Shown here in pieces: positions 21,651-35,530 of a stretch of 64,000 nucleotides of DNA (positions within the stretch are counted from its first letter, which is position 1; each line of letters starts with the position of its first letter). Location: assembly GCA_026686845.1 (NCBI GenBank), contig JAIVEN010000022.1, positions 21,736,001-21,800,000 of the forward strand. Reading direction: 5' to 3'. Source of the stretch: Adenanthera pavonina (taxonomy: Eukaryota > Streptophyta > Magnoliopsida > Fabales > Fabaceae). The notes under the pieces were generated by a model that saw only the letters and a program-made list of their open reading frames with translations, was not told the DNA's origin and searched no databases. Made by a program: the position numbers and the translations under genes.

Positions 21651-23800
21651 GAGATATTTTGGACTCTTTGGTGCTTTTTTTTCCCTTAATTTTAGTTTTA
21701 TCTTTTTTTATCAATTTAACAAATTTTAGGAATTTTATGAATTTATAAATTTATTAAAATTTATAACTTATTAATCTTTAATGTTATTACTAATTTTTTA
21801 ATTTATTAATTGTAAAATTTTGAAAACCCAAAATTATTATGAAGTCTGAACCTGTAAAATAAAATCCCAAAATCCACGAAGTGTTTGTACTAAAAATCCC
21901 TAGTTAGTCTCTTCCCTTTTAGACTCGAATCACTCACCTTGTCAACTCAACCTCTTGCCCTTGTCTTCTCTTTAATTCACATGGTTTGGTTGTTCGTCCC
22001 TACCATCTCTTTGGTTCGTGTGATCTGGTCGCTCACCTCCATCTTCTCTTTGGCTCTCTTGGTTCATTTTGGAAGTCTCCTTTCACTAATTTGCATTTTC
22101 TTCTATCATCCTTGTAGGTGCTCCCTTTACTAATATGCTAATATCCATCAATTTGTATGTAGCTTGCTTCTTTGTCACAGGAGCTTGTGGGTACAACAAG
22201 GTAAATTTTGTCTTTTTTTTTTTAATTGCTATCCCTAATTTCTGACCATGTTCTTCTTTTGTCCTATTTGATCATTTTAATTGTGGCTTGCTTATTGTGT
22301 TGTCTAATTCTATTTTGTGGTCCCTTTTTCATCTTATATACATGTGTGTGTATATATGTTGATACACTAATATGTCAACATATATATGATTATGCATTAT
22401 GGGTCCATTCTCTTTTGCTATGTCAACATATATTGTGTTGTTGGATTGTCATTGAAGTCTTTGGCTTGCTTATGCATAGTGGGTTTGTTCTCTCTTGCTA
22501 TGTCAATATATATTGTGTCATTGGATTGTCATTGAAGTCCTTGGCTTGCTTATACATTGTGGATCCGTCTTTATCATGTGCATCTATGTTCTTCTTTGAT
22601 ATATATTTTTTTCAACTTGTTTTTAATGATGTTCTGTAAAATTATTGTAGAAGTCTGTTAGATCATTCAGAATATGCTCTATTTTCTCCACAAAAGCTTT
22701 AAATTTTTAGCTGAATCAAAGAGATTCAAGAGTGATTTTCAGTATTGATGGATGAAAGCATTCTTATACTAATATATTCATAAATGTACAATGCAGCTTG
22801 AGAAGAGAAAAAGGGGATAAAGAATTTTAAAAAAAAAAACTTAATTTTCTCTTGAAATTTTCATATTTGAAAATTGGATAAACTCAAGAATTATCAAACC
22901 TTCCCCATTCTATATATTACTACTATGTTTTCCTCTTCCTTTCTTAACTTACGCACATGTACGTGAAGAGCATTATAGGTCCTAGGAAGCTTTATTGAGA
23001 TACATAATACATGTTGGTGTTGGTGATTTCTTCATGCACTAATGCTAATGGAGTCAAGGAGTGTGAATGGTATGAACGATAAGATATCAAATCTACTAGT
23101 GATTTAACAAAGCAACCACTTTGGTCCTTTATCATGTTTGTGTTCGTAACTTGTTTAAGCACCAGCCATGGTTGTAATGCATGTATAAGAGATGGTGAAA
23201 TTATGGTAGTAATCTTGGTTTAAGATTTCTTACACTACTAGGAAAACTTATAATAAACAAGGACCTTGATATCATGTTTGAAATTTTGACTCTACCAAAT
23301 CTATCCTACATTAATTTTCATCCCCATAGTTATTCCCTATGGATGTTTCTGAATTGTTAATCATCTAGTTAAAATTTTTGGTATATAAGTAGGAGGCACT
23401 TATCCATGTGAAACTAGGATTAGTATAATAGCATTATTGTGATTGTGTTGATCTTTCTTTATGTTAACAATATCATAAATATCCCTCTTTCCTTTTCCTT
23501 TATGCTACTTGTTAGTCCTTTTTGTTATGGACTGTGAGCTTGCATATTCTTCAATTGGGAACACGGAACCCCACTTCCACAATTTTAAGAAAAAGGCTTC
23601 TCATTACCATCAAAGTTTCAGCCCTATGTTTTCTAGTCGGTCATTATTTGATAGGAGAAATTGTAAGCTTCCACCTAGGCCCTTTGTGTAAGAAATTGAA
23701 AATTCTATACTTGATTTTATTCCTCCGCTCATGTCAAACTTTGACTCAATTGAAGGATATATGCCTTGATTAAATATAGGACAAGTGATGAGCTATCTAT
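21651..23800. other. Non-coding, includes an 80-bp tandem repeat; no gene seen
   Basis: Open frames at 21939-22133 and 22226-22639 give Leu/Cys/Phe-rich proteins without recognisable domains; they arise from T-rich sequence. A possible CACTA terminus (CACTACTAGGAAAAC) lies at 23233. The rest is unassigned. Confidence 0.4.
22390..22578. repeat. 80-bp tandem repeat, about 2.3 copies
   Basis: Units starting TTATGCAT(TA)TGGG at 22390 and 22470, and TTATACATTGTGG at 22550, each run through 'attggattgtcattgaagtc(t/c)ttggcttgc'. The third copy is partial. Confidence 0.7.
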
Positions 23801-25898
23801 AAGAATATGTCAAGTATATTAATAACGTGTGACAAGGCAAAAGACCATAAGATTATGTGTCAAGTATAACATGTGACAAAAGAAGATCATAACTTGGATC
23901 AAAAGAGTGTATATATATCACATTTATTGTTTAAAGAGGGAAGAAAAGAAAACTTGGTAGCTCAAAAGAGACTAATGGTAGGCAAATATAATATTAATAG
24001 GAGCTATAGACACACACAACACATACTAAACATTATATAGGGTCCATAGGGTCATAACTAAATCATCATATAGAATTTAACCATCATACATAAATTCGTA
24101 CATATTTTCAAAACATAAAATAATAACTTGTAAAATCAAGTTATTCATCACTTTCTTCATCTTTTCTCTTTGCCTCCACTTGATCCCTTGCATTGCTTGG
24201 CCCAAGCAAGGTTAGTGTTTGGGATGGGTGAGATTATAACAATTTCAGTAGCAAGTCACATTTCATACATATATATTATTAAGCAAACCATAAATCATCA
24301 TAAAAATTCATAATAAGTCATATAATACCATATTGTTCATAAAAACTTCGGTAGTATAATAGCTTAAAAAATGGACATCCCAAGTACAAAGCTCTCACAT
24401 TTAAATAGCCAAAACAATCTTCAATCATCAAGTAAACAATATGGCACTTCATAAAATACTTTAAAGTATAGCAAGATAACATAATGTAAAAATGTGACTT
24501 TGCTACCTTAGATGTTTTCCCTTGCTTCACCACTTGCTTCCAATCCTTTCAAGAGCTTGCTTAGCCTTTTCCAAACCCTAGTACATCACCAAACATTCAC
24601 TTTATCCACTGATTCTAGGGGTTACTTCACAAAGTGTCATATAAACCCTAAAAAAAGTCATATAGTTTATCTTTAACCTTTTCTTGATTCCAATACTTGT
24701 CTTAAGGTAAATCATCTATGAGGAATCCATTTTTGGCATTATTTTCATGAAATTCTCACTCCTTCCTTGACTTCCAGATTGGCCGAAATAAAGGTTGCAA
24801 GGGCAAGAAGTGATTTTTCATGCACTTGCTTCAAACTCTCTCAAACATGCTTTTCTTGCATTTTCTCATACTTTCTCTTAATTTTCTTGCATGAAAACAC
24901 TTCTTCCCTCACCCCTTGCTCAAGCCGAAATTCAAGCTTGAAGAGGAGGAGAGGTGAACTCAACCAAACAATATAAAACTACCTAGAACTTAAAGCAAAG
25001 AACACTAGAAGTTGAAGGGAGAAAACTTACCTTTGCACTTAATCTTTTTCTCTTCTCTTTTCCTACCTTTCTACCTCACATATTCCTTTCTTCTCTCTTA
25101 GTGTTTTCATCAGCTCCTCTTCTCTTTCTTTATATCTAAAGTTTGTCAAGAGGGAGAATTTAAAAAAACAGAAGCTAGCTCACCAAATTTTGCCAAGTGT
25201 ATTTCTTGAGCCTTCCACAAGATTCATGAAAAATAAAGAAATAATTTGATCCCTCACATGTTGATATGTGGCACCACTTTAAAGGGGAGAGAGTGAAATA
25301 TACTACATATTTTTCTTAGTCCAAATATATCTTGTACCGATTTACTTTATGACTAGACAGATAAAATTACTTTTACAGTATTTTGATACTTTATGGATAT
25401 AGGATATAACTATTTTGGGATCTGCTTTTAATTTAATATCCTATCCCAAGCAATATTAATGTGGGGTTACATGCTTTTCTTTTTACTTTTTTTATTTTTG
25501 TGAGACCTCCAGTACTTTTTCGTTTGCAATATAATTTCTACTATATTCTACAGTCCATTTCTTTTCAAATTGATCCCTGTGGACTCAATACACTATATCG
25601 TTGGGCCCAGCATGTAAAAGATTCATTTTGACATAATTTTTTCAAAATTATGAAATTGTCCTTGGAGGGACCAAAATGCAAATAAGTTTCTTTAGGGTCC
25701 TTATTTGTAAATATTTTTAGGGACCAAACAACAAATAATTTTCTTGCAGGGGTTATTTTGCAAATTCATTTTTCTTAATACCCTATCATGTAAACTTGCC
25801 AGTTTACTTCTTGTTTTCTTCAGATTTTGCATCTTCTGCTATATTTATATATCTTTATACATACTATAACATTTTTCTAGAAATTTGGGGATATTACA
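23800..25898 (-). repeat. Degraded Tekay/Del-like gypsy LTR, minus orientation
   Basis: The plus strand ends AAATTTGGGGATATTACA at 25898, so the minus strand starts TGTAATATCCCC, a common start for plant chromovirus LTRs. Inside are 'gggtgagattataacaatttcagtagc' (24218-24250) and, on the minus strand, a leader ending in a GTAAG donor near 25030. Analogous blocks recur at 30010-31935 and 33300-34200. The lower boundary is uncertain. Confidence 0.45.
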
Positions 25899-27517
25899 TT
25901 TTTTTGATATCCTAAATTCTACTGGATATTTAGAAACATAGAAGATAAAATTAGACGATATTTTAAAATATAAATAAAATCACAAAAAATATAGAGACAC
26001 ATAAAAAGATGAAAAAGAGCAAAAAAGATATTTTTCCAGCTAGAAAAAAAAAGAGAAAATTATAGTTTTTCCCCAAGAAATAATAATTTTATGCAATTAG
26101 GTCCTTAAAAATTTTATGCAATTTAGTTCTTGGGGAAAATTACGAAAAAAATTATAATTTTACTTCCGGTCAAGGGTAATTTTGGAATTTTTGGAAATTT
26201 TATCAAAAAGAAACTCTCGAGGAATCAAACTCAATGAAATATAGTTTAAAATTTAATTGAATTCGAAGGAATTTATAATTCCAATTTTAATCGAAAGTGA
26301 TTTTTAGTTTGAAAAAGAGGTTTAATAAGAGCTCTAGAAAATTACACGGGTGAAGAGGACAGGATGTGGAACCTTACTGGTAAGTTTGGAGGTCAAACTA
26401 ATGAATTTAGTTTAAGGCTAAATTTAGAATAATCTTATAACAGTTAAGTGACAATTACAACAAAAGTATTTAATCGATATGAGTAATTTTTTTATAAGGC
26501 TTATTTTAGACTATTAAAAGTTATGAAGCAATTTTTGACCAAATTACCCTACGTGGCGTGATTTTGAGCAGTTAGGATATGGAGGAAATTAACCCATTTG
26601 ATTAATGAAACTAACTCAAGTTGGTTAGCTAACTTGACTTTACTATTCACTCATTTCATCTCTCTCCTTAAGATGCATGGTTAAGTTAACTGATCCACTT
26701 CTTCTCCTTCATATTTCTCGACCAAATCAAAAGAGAAAGAGAGGAAAAATCGAAAGGAAAGAAGGACAAAAAGAGAAGAGAAATTTGAAGGCAAGAACAC
26801 CAAGGTAAGATCCTATGCTTCCAACCTTGTATTTCCAAGTGTTTTAAGGTGTTTCCATGAAGTCTTTTCCCTTCCCTCTCACCATGGTAGTTTCGGCCAA
26901 ACAAGTCTAGAGAGAGAAAGTGAAGTTTTCATGAAGCAAGAAATCACAAGATTTTACAAGATTCATGGAGTAAATATTTTTTTACAATTTTCTCCTCATT
27001 TGTGGCCAGGCTAGGGTTAGGATAGAGATGGAATTTCAATTTTGACCCCAAAAATGGATTTCTTAGGTCCAAATTAGGTAAATACAACTGTGTTGTACAA
27101 GAGAAAACCAAAGGAAATCAACTTGGAAAAATTAGGGTTTATTGCATACTTTTTATATAAGGTCATGAAATTAGAAGCTTATGGTCTTGTTTTATAATTC
27201 AATAGGATTCAAAGAAGTGCTAGAAGATCAAAGAAAGGGTCTACAAAGTTTGGAAATAAATGGAAAGCCACAAGCTAGTTAATATCCCTTTTATGCATGA
27301 TGTTATCATATTTTAAATTTCACGAATTGTTTGCTATGCTATGTGGTTGTTTGATTGTTTAGTGATGAAATTGAGGTGTTGGCTAGTTATTTGTAGGGTC
27401 TTGTGACTCTAAAATGTCCATTTTACAAGGTGTTATCATATCAAAAATTTTATGAAAATAATATGGCATAATGTGTTCTTATAATTTTATTGGATGATGT
27501 TATGAAATGTAATGATA
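25899..27517 (+). repeat. Degraded gypsy LTR-like repeat, plus orientation
   Basis: It holds an A/G-rich leader followed by 'accaaggtaagatcc' (about 26800), the mirror of leader-plus-donor structures in the minus-oriented LTRs around it, and the usual 'ggtccttaaaaattttatgcaatt' blocks. It sits head to head with 23800-25898. The minus-strand frame at 26686-26904 is not protein-like. Confidence 0.35.
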
Positions 27518-29199
27518 ATGAGAAGATAAAATGCAACACACAAAGATTTATTCTAATTCAGCCCAAACTAATTGGTCTACATCCAGTCCTCAAGTTACTA
27601 CTTGAGATTTTTCAATATATCCCACAAGTTTGATTCGAACACTTATAAAGTTGCAATATATTCCATAAGTTTCACTTGGCACTTGTAAAGCCACTCTCCC
27701 CACACCCTTATAAAATGTGTGATTCCCTTAGTGTTTCTCATACTAAAATTCTACTCAAAAATTATAGAAAGAAAGATTATAGAATAGAAACTCTCTTTAA
27801 GAGTGGATAATACATTGAAACTCACTCTCATGAGGTGGGTTTATCTTTGAATGCTCACATAGAATGACTTAATTCATTGCAACAGCATTTTGGCACATAA
27901 CACACTTAAATTCATTGCTCATAAGTTCAAATGAAGTTCTATTTAAATATGTGCAGCTTAACTAGTTATTAGACATAAGATTTATTTGTTAGACACAAGT
28001 TCTAGCTGTTATTCTACAAAAAGTTTCATTCAATAGTCACATTAAATGCATCTAACATACCAAAATTCAAATTTTATGGCTCAACAGTCGTTATACACAA
28101 GATAAAATGCAACACACAAAGATTTATCATGAAGTCAACATAATTATGTAGTTAACGTTCAACTTCAAAATTAGTTTGTTACTAAGTGACATTCAAATTT
28201 CAAGTTTTCAAAAGATATCCTATGTTAGTTAGTGCAAATTTTTATATTGGAAGTACATCTGTTGGGTTTGAACAGTTGCTTCAAGTTTTTACAATGCACT
28301 TTGACATTCAAATTTCAAAAACTGAAATTCATCTACCAAAGATATGTTCAACATGACACAAAAGCTTTTCCTCAAAATTCACACTTTAAAACTCAAAGTT
28401 CATCTATTAAAAGTTGTGACTTTGAACTCACTTTAAACTCCATCAATAGTTAAATTTTAACTAAGATTCATGCGAATTTCACACACTTTCACTAACGATG
28501 CTTAAGTCAAAATTTGAATTTTAAATTCAAAATTCATCTATCAGAGATTAAATCTCTGTAACTTTGAACTTCAACAAGCAAAGTATGAATTTTGCACTGA
28601 ATAAGCATGAGTCAAATGGCAAAATTCGTCTATTAGCCAATGTATCTCAATTTTAACCCATGCTAATATCAGGTTTACTTAATCTAACTTATTTAAGACA
28701 GATAATAACAAGATTAAGTAAATTTCAAAGATTAAATCATTTCAAGACCTAAGTGAAAATAAAATATACCTAATAGTTAGGTTTTCAAAAATTAAGCTCC
28801 ACTTTTACTTGGTCATTCCATTCTTGATATACTCCCTTTTGATCTTTAATTCCTAGAGTATCGTTTCTCTTCTTTTTCCTTACGTGAGACATGATATAGA
28901 TTTTCTTTTCTTTATTCCAATGTCCACTCTTCCTACTTGGATAATCTTACATTTAATATATTACACTTATAAACCAAGTAGTTAGTTCAATTTATATATC
29001 CAACTTGTATAATAAAATATAAATATATAGTGAATATATTAGTACATAGCGTGATATATGTATTATAAACATAATTAAATACATGATAATGTCCATTTTA
29101 CTTCTTTTAGAAACAATATATATGTTAGATAAATATGATACATTTATTCCCTATTACTCTATATTTGTCATCATCAAAACTTATATTATATTAAACCTA
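27518..29199 (-). repeat. Sirevirus (family B) LTR, 5' end missing
   Basis: It is collinear with the split LTR 36741-37046/39519-40979: 'ctacatccagtcctcaagttact', 'cacttgtaaagccactctccccacaccc', a motif array of decayed TTCGAATTTT words, and the end block 'tgtcatcatcaaaacttatattatattaaacct' at 29168-29199. It lacks the first ~190 bp. No internal sequence follows, so it is a solo or truncated LTR. Confidence 0.7.
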
Positions 29200-31934
29200 A
29201 GAGTATAAAAACAAGAAATGGCCATGAATGAACTTTAGGCCTTTTTATTTTGGGAAATTATGAGATGTAAGGTGACTATATAACCTCTGTGCATATTCAT
29301 GGTTATGGTTCAAACCTTTTTGTTTGAATATATGAGTGTTATATATGAATATAGAATAGATAGAAAGAGCTTTAATTTGATTTAAAGATCACTACATTTG
29401 GATATGTGTAAGATTTTTTATGAATTTTCAAAGTTGGTCCAGAAATCAGGAAATTCTGAAAATGACCAAATAAATTTATTGTATTAATTGGTCCAGTCCA
29501 TGCTTTGATTTATATTTTTCCCATGTAGAAATATTTTTAGCTATTTTTAGATACTTGAATCACTTGCACCCAATTTTTGTAGAATTAGTTATGATTTTCC
29601 AAAATTTGTCCAATAAAATGCCAATTACCGAATGAATAGTAACCAATTTTTGGAAAAATTAATTTATCATTTTTATGTGATTCAAGTTATCCATTGGACT
29701 TCAATGGACATAATTAAGGACAAAAACATGGAAATTGAGCCCAAGATCAAGGTATTACACATTTCTCTTACAATATCATACTTAAACATTTCCAAACATT
29801 TTCATGGTATAACTTGACATAACTTGTCATTAAAAGAGTCATACATATTCTTTTCATTCTCAATTTCATTTTGTAACTTGACATTATCTAGCATGCTTTT
29901 CTTTAACATCATAATGCTTCACTTTACAACATTTATACATAACCATAACACATATAGCATGCTTCATTGTCAAGTATCATTGTAATATGAATATTAGCTT
30001 GTTTTCTCATGAAATTCTCCTTCCTTGACTTTCATCCATTGCAATTCATGCCCCTAGTATTGTTAGAACTTGGGAGGATAAGATTGGAAAATCTCAGTAG
30101 TAAACTTGTATATACTAATACATCATCACATCAAATTAAAACATTCATAGCATTGCATAATTTTATTAAAACATGTAAAAATATCATGTTGGCTTACAAA
30201 ATTTTTCAGTATAACAACTTAGAAATATGACATCTCAAGTAAAGCCCTCATCAAATAAACAATCAGCCAGTCAATAAAATAGTCACAACAACATGGTAAT
30301 ATTATCATATCATAAAACATGTAAAAACATAATTGTGCAATAACATAAAAGCATAGCAAGTAATACTACCTAGGAGCTTTAATCTTTGCATTTCAAACTT
30401 AGACTCTACTTACTTGAATCATTTCCCAATCAATTCCTTGCAACTTCCCAAGCCTAAAACATCAATACAACCATGTTAAATCAATTTAATTCTTCATAAC
30501 CTCTCATAAAGTTTACTTTGAAACCTAAATTTTCATATTTTGCAAACTAACTTTTAACCTTAATCCTTTGGCCTTTCCTGACTATTTTGGACCCTAGGAA
30601 CTCATTAGAATCATCAAATTCCAACACTAAGATCCACTTTCTTCTTGGCTGAACCATATGCCTTAAAATTTCATATTTCTTATAATTGGATTAAACTTGA
30701 GACCATTGCCTCCCCTTTACTAATTCATGTATGAGGATTCCATTTCTATCATTAGATTTATGAAATTCCAACTCCTTCCTTACCTTTTTCCTTAGGTGAA
30801 CTCACCCTTTAAGTGAGCAAGAAGAGGAATTTCAATGCAACTTACTCAAAACTCATGCAAACCTACTTTCTTACATTATTTTCATATTTTCTCTTAACTT
30901 GGTTTCATACAAACATACCCCTCACATAGTAACCCCTCTTGGCCAAAACACAAAGAAGCTTTGGGAGGAAAGAAAACATCCAAAACCTTGACTAAACTTA
31001 TGTCAAATTACTTAGAATTAAAGGAGAATACTTACCTCAAGCTTGCTTCTTAGTCTTCAAGCTTTTCTTCCTTCTTCCTCCTCTCTTTCACTCACTAAAA
31101 TGGGAGCTTCTCTCTCTACCCCATGCTTGGCTGAAATTGTGAAGTCAGTGGGAGGGGAGATCATGTATTTATAGCCAAAAAAGATTGTATAAAATTTGTC
31201 CAAGTGCCTTGCCAAATTACATAAGCCATCATAATTACTAAATAATCCTCTAAATCAAATGCTTAAAATTTGTCCAATGAGAAGAGTGGGAGTGTCCTTC
31301 ATACTGCATTTTTCTTGTCTAGATATATCATGTATTAGTTACTTTTTATCTAGATAGTTAAAAGTGTCTTTACAGTATATTCTAATACTAGTTATTTATT
31401 TATGCATACAAGAATACACTAGTTTGGGATCTATATTTATCTTTAATAATTGTCCCAGGCAATTTTTTATGTGGAGCCAATATCCTTTTCTTTTTTACTT
31501 GATTCGTATTGTGGGATGCAAAATACCTTTTCTTTTATTGTAAAATTTTTACTACATTCTACAATCTTTTTTTAATTGATGCTTTTGAACTCAATATATT
31601 ATTCTATTGGGTCCAGCATATCAAAAGGTCCATTTCTATATCTATATCAAATTTTTTTCAAAACTTTTTAAAATTATAGGAAAAGGACCAAATTTCTATT
31701 ATATTACAGTTAAGGACCCAAATTGAAAATTAATTCCACTTAAGTATTTAATGTGGAAAATTGCCATTTTGCCCTTGTAGAATTCATACAATTTATCACA
31801 TGATGTATCCTTTCCAATCGTGCTTTCTAACATATTTGCATGTCATATCATCATCGTCCTTTTAAATATAGCCATAGCAAGTAGCATTTTCTCCTCTTTT
31901 CTTTAAATATTATTTCTAGAAATTGAAATGTTAT
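29200..31934 (-). repeat. Degraded gypsy LTR-like sequence
   Basis: The right part (about 29750-31934) parallels the LTR at 32255-35420, with a 'ggaggataagattggaaaatctcagtag' block at about 30070-30100 and a minus-strand leader with a GTAAGT donor near 31032, and ends AATGTTATA near 31934. The left part is more diverged and may be a different repeat. No coding sequence is seen. Confidence 0.35.
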
Positions 31935-32254
31935 AGTGACAATTGGTTTTGCTCAAGGCAAATGCAAGTAAAAACATCTACTATCTTTTTTATTCTAAAA
32001 ACGTGTCATTTGACTCTTGCTGTGTCAAATGACAAATCACTTTACTCATAGTTTGTTCATTCTTGTCCTTAGGTCTTGAAGTCTCATCCTTCATTATACA
32101 CTCATGATCAAAAGATTAGGCAATCTCTTGATACACAATTCTAAGTACAACTTGATGTTTCAAAAAAAGGGGGCAAAAAACCTTTTTCATATATTTAATT
32201 AATAAGAGAAGATTTTGCCAAAGTCACACAACTTAGCATTATAACGTGAGTTAC
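31935..32254. other. Spacer, nothing recognised
   Basis: Short AT-rich sequence between two LTR-like repeats. No gene or repeat boundary is seen. Confidence 0.4.
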
Positions 32255-35200
32255 TATAACACCTTAGTTTAGACTCATTTTCCCCATATTTCAGACAATT
32301 ATAGAGTCCATTCATGCATGTTTAGAAGTTTGAATCAAATAAAAACTAAAACAGGAATTTTCAATAATTCAAGTACTATTCATTTGATATTTTCTATTTA
32401 CTGGCCAAATTTTGTAAATTCATAATTAATTCCACAAAAATGGTATAAGAGTGATTTAAGTCTCTAAAATAGCTTAAATCATTTTCTTTTGGTAAAAATA
32501 AGAAACAGAGTAATTACTGGGTCAATTCGTATAGTTTAATTCCCAAAGATTACTGTATATTTGGTCATCTTTCACATTCCTAGAATTTCGACATTAACTT
32601 TAAAAATTTATTATCATTCTATCATAAGCCAATTTGTGTATTCTTTATGTCATTTGAAAATTTTACATATCTACTTTTCAGACATATTTTTATTGTACAT
32701 ATATTCAATTTGTACAAAGTATAATATCATCTTAAACCATTAAGGATTAAAACAATACTTTTATTTGAATAGTTTTCGGAAAACTTGTCTATCTCTCATT
32801 ATATAGCTCTAATCACTTCCAAGTTAGTGGCATCTTAAACTTAAGACATAGATCTTTCCATACATGCAAACTACTAAATTTTTGGAGCTCTACATGATTT
32901 TATGCTATCTTTTTAATTAAATAGTTCCTATGGTCAAAACTTTCAGTTTTCCAACTTTATCCTATTCTAAACCCTCACTTAAAAAATTCACCATAAATAA
33001 TGTACTTAGCCAAATTATGTAATCTTTAGCTCATTCTCTCTAGTTTAAGAGTATATACATATCATGCCCTGTTCCATGTGAACAATACTTACATTTCGAT
33101 CAAGGTATTTCAATTGAATCTTTTCATTCATAACTTAGCAATATTACTTTTGTAACACTTTTACCTCATCAATTATTGTTCCAAATCCATACCTAGCAAT
33201 TCAAGATGATCAAATGAACATAACAACATTAAGGTACAAATTTAGTAACATATATATAATTTTACATATTAGTTCAAACTACAAGATCATAACTTGAAAA
33301 CAATATCATGCATCATCCTCCTTCTTCTTTCTCCTTAGCACTCTTGACCCCTTTTTTACATAGCTTGGTCCTAGTCATAATGATCATTTGGAAGGATGAG
33401 ATTCAAAGAATCTTAACAGCAATAACACATTCATACAATCATATTATCAAATAAATTATAGAAACAACATGAAAAAATCAATTAAACACTTGAAACTTTC
33501 AATGCCATAACATTTCATAGAAATTTCAGCAAAGTTTTATTTTGAAAAATAGGCATCTAGAGGTCATAAAACTCATCAAACAACTTAGCCAATCATCACA
33601 AACCATCACAAAGCATCATTATAAACATATGGCATAGCAACAGGTTTATAAAATTCAAGTTTGATAACATAAAGCATAAATAGGTAAATTACTACCTTAT
33701 GAATTTTCTGAGTTTCTTCCTTTGTAGACCACTTCCAATCACTCTTCCAACTTCCTTGAATCCTAATACATCATAATATAGGGTCATAAGCCACTAATTC
33801 ATGAAGCTAAATCATAGAGTACTCACTTGAACTTAAAATTTCCAAATTGATTTCCTTATGATTTTTCTTTAAACTAACAATTGTATTTACCTAATTTGGA
33901 CCCAAAGAATTCATTTTTGAAGTCAAAATCATAAATTTCATCTCTAACTCTAACTCTGGTTTGGCCAAAATTCATGGAGCAAAAGGGAAAATGATTTAAC
34001 TTGATTTATTTCATACCACTTGCATACTCATGCTTCAAGTGACTATACTAAGCTTTTCCTTATGTTTGTTTGACAAAAACTCAACTCTCTCTCACTATAC
34101 AACCATGGCCAAAGTTTATGGAGGAATGGAGGAAGAAGATGAGTCCATGAAAGCTTCACAACTTACTTGAAAACACAAGCTAGAAGCATAAAAACTTACC
34201 CTTGAACTCTAGTCTTTAAGCTTACTCCTTTGTTTTCTTTTTTCTCTTCTCTTTTCTCTCCTCTTTGTTACGTAGATGAGCTCTTTGGTCTACAAATTTC
34301 AGACCCCTTAACTCACTTAAAGACACCTTAACCCAAGGTCTTGATGAAAGAGATCAAATGGTGAATAGGAACTTGAGTTTACTTGACTAACTTTGGTTTA
34401 TTAAATGAGATATCCTTCATAAATCAATAAATAAAATTTCCTGCATGTCCTAGTAGCTATATGTCATACCATATTAAGGGTAATTTTGGTAAAAAATGCT
34501 CCATTATTTTTATCAGTCCAAAATAACCTTTGCCGATAATTCATCTCTTAATTGGTAAAGGATTATTCTAAATTTGATTTTGGATGAAATTCATTTTCTT
34601 GTCCCAAAATATATTTGGTTGGGATCCTCATATTATTCCTATCTCTATACTACATTTTGTAAGGCCCATGATTCCTTTTTTAGTATAATATTTACTTTTT
34701 GACTTTCGATTCTCCTTTTAAATTCATACGAATTCAATTAGTTTCTAAGCAACATTACATTGAGTCCGGCTCGTCGCGAGCTTCGTTTTGACAATACTTT
34801 TGAAGATTACAAAATTGCCCTTAATCTGAGCAAAATTATAATTTTTAATTCTTTTAGCCCTTTCTTGTAATTCATCCCAAAGACTTGAATGCAACTAATT
34901 CTTTTCTTTTAAGGACCAAATTTCAATTAATTCTTCTCCCCTAGGGCTAAAATATAATTTTCACAATTTATTTTCTAATTTCCGATTTCCTCTTGAGTTA
35001 GGTCAAAAACACAAATACTTATTCTTTTGAGTACTTCCTCATAATTTTTTCCAAAGATCAATTTTTAATCATTCTTTTCATTATACTTTCAAATTGGTTT
35101 ATCTTTTAACCTAGACTGCCCAGTTATGCAATACTTATACTATTGCACTCAGCTTGATATAAGCTTCCCTTCGACTAATATATTGCATACCTTTCAACTT

Positions 35201-35420
35201 AGTTCTAGAATTAATACTAAGAATCATATGGAAAATCAATTCCAATTAAAAATCAAACATAATTCTTTCTAAGAATCATATGGGAAATTAATTTTATTTA
35301 GGGACCAAGCATATAACATTATCATCTTACTTCCTTTTCCATCTTTTTATCCATCTCATGCCACATTTCTGTATCTTTATACATACAGTGGCATCCTTTA
35401 TGAAATTTGGGGATGTTACA
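32255..35420 (-). repeat. Probable solo LTR of a Tekay/Del-like gypsy element, about 3.2 kb
   Basis: It runs from TATAACACCTTAG to GGGGATGTTACA, so the minus strand begins TGTAACATCCCCAAATTT and ends in a mutated TGTTATA. Inside, on the minus strand, are a block like 'aagattctttgaatctcatccttcc' (33385-33415), an A/G-rich leader and a GTAAG donor near 34198. Flanking 5-bp sequences (GTTAC / ATTAT) do not match, so the two ends may belong to different insertions. Confidence 0.4.
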
Positions 35421-35530
35421 ATTATTATATTCTCCTTCCTTAGCGTGACAAATCTCAGCAATTTAGTAACACTAGTTTGTATTCCCATGCTTAGTTGGCA
35501 TCTCTATATTCAGTTTTCCTTTCTCTTTTC

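Noticed and set aside
22226..22639. 137-codon Cys/Leu-rich frame
   Set aside because: Overlaps the 80-bp tandem repeat, giving internal protein repeats; no known domain.
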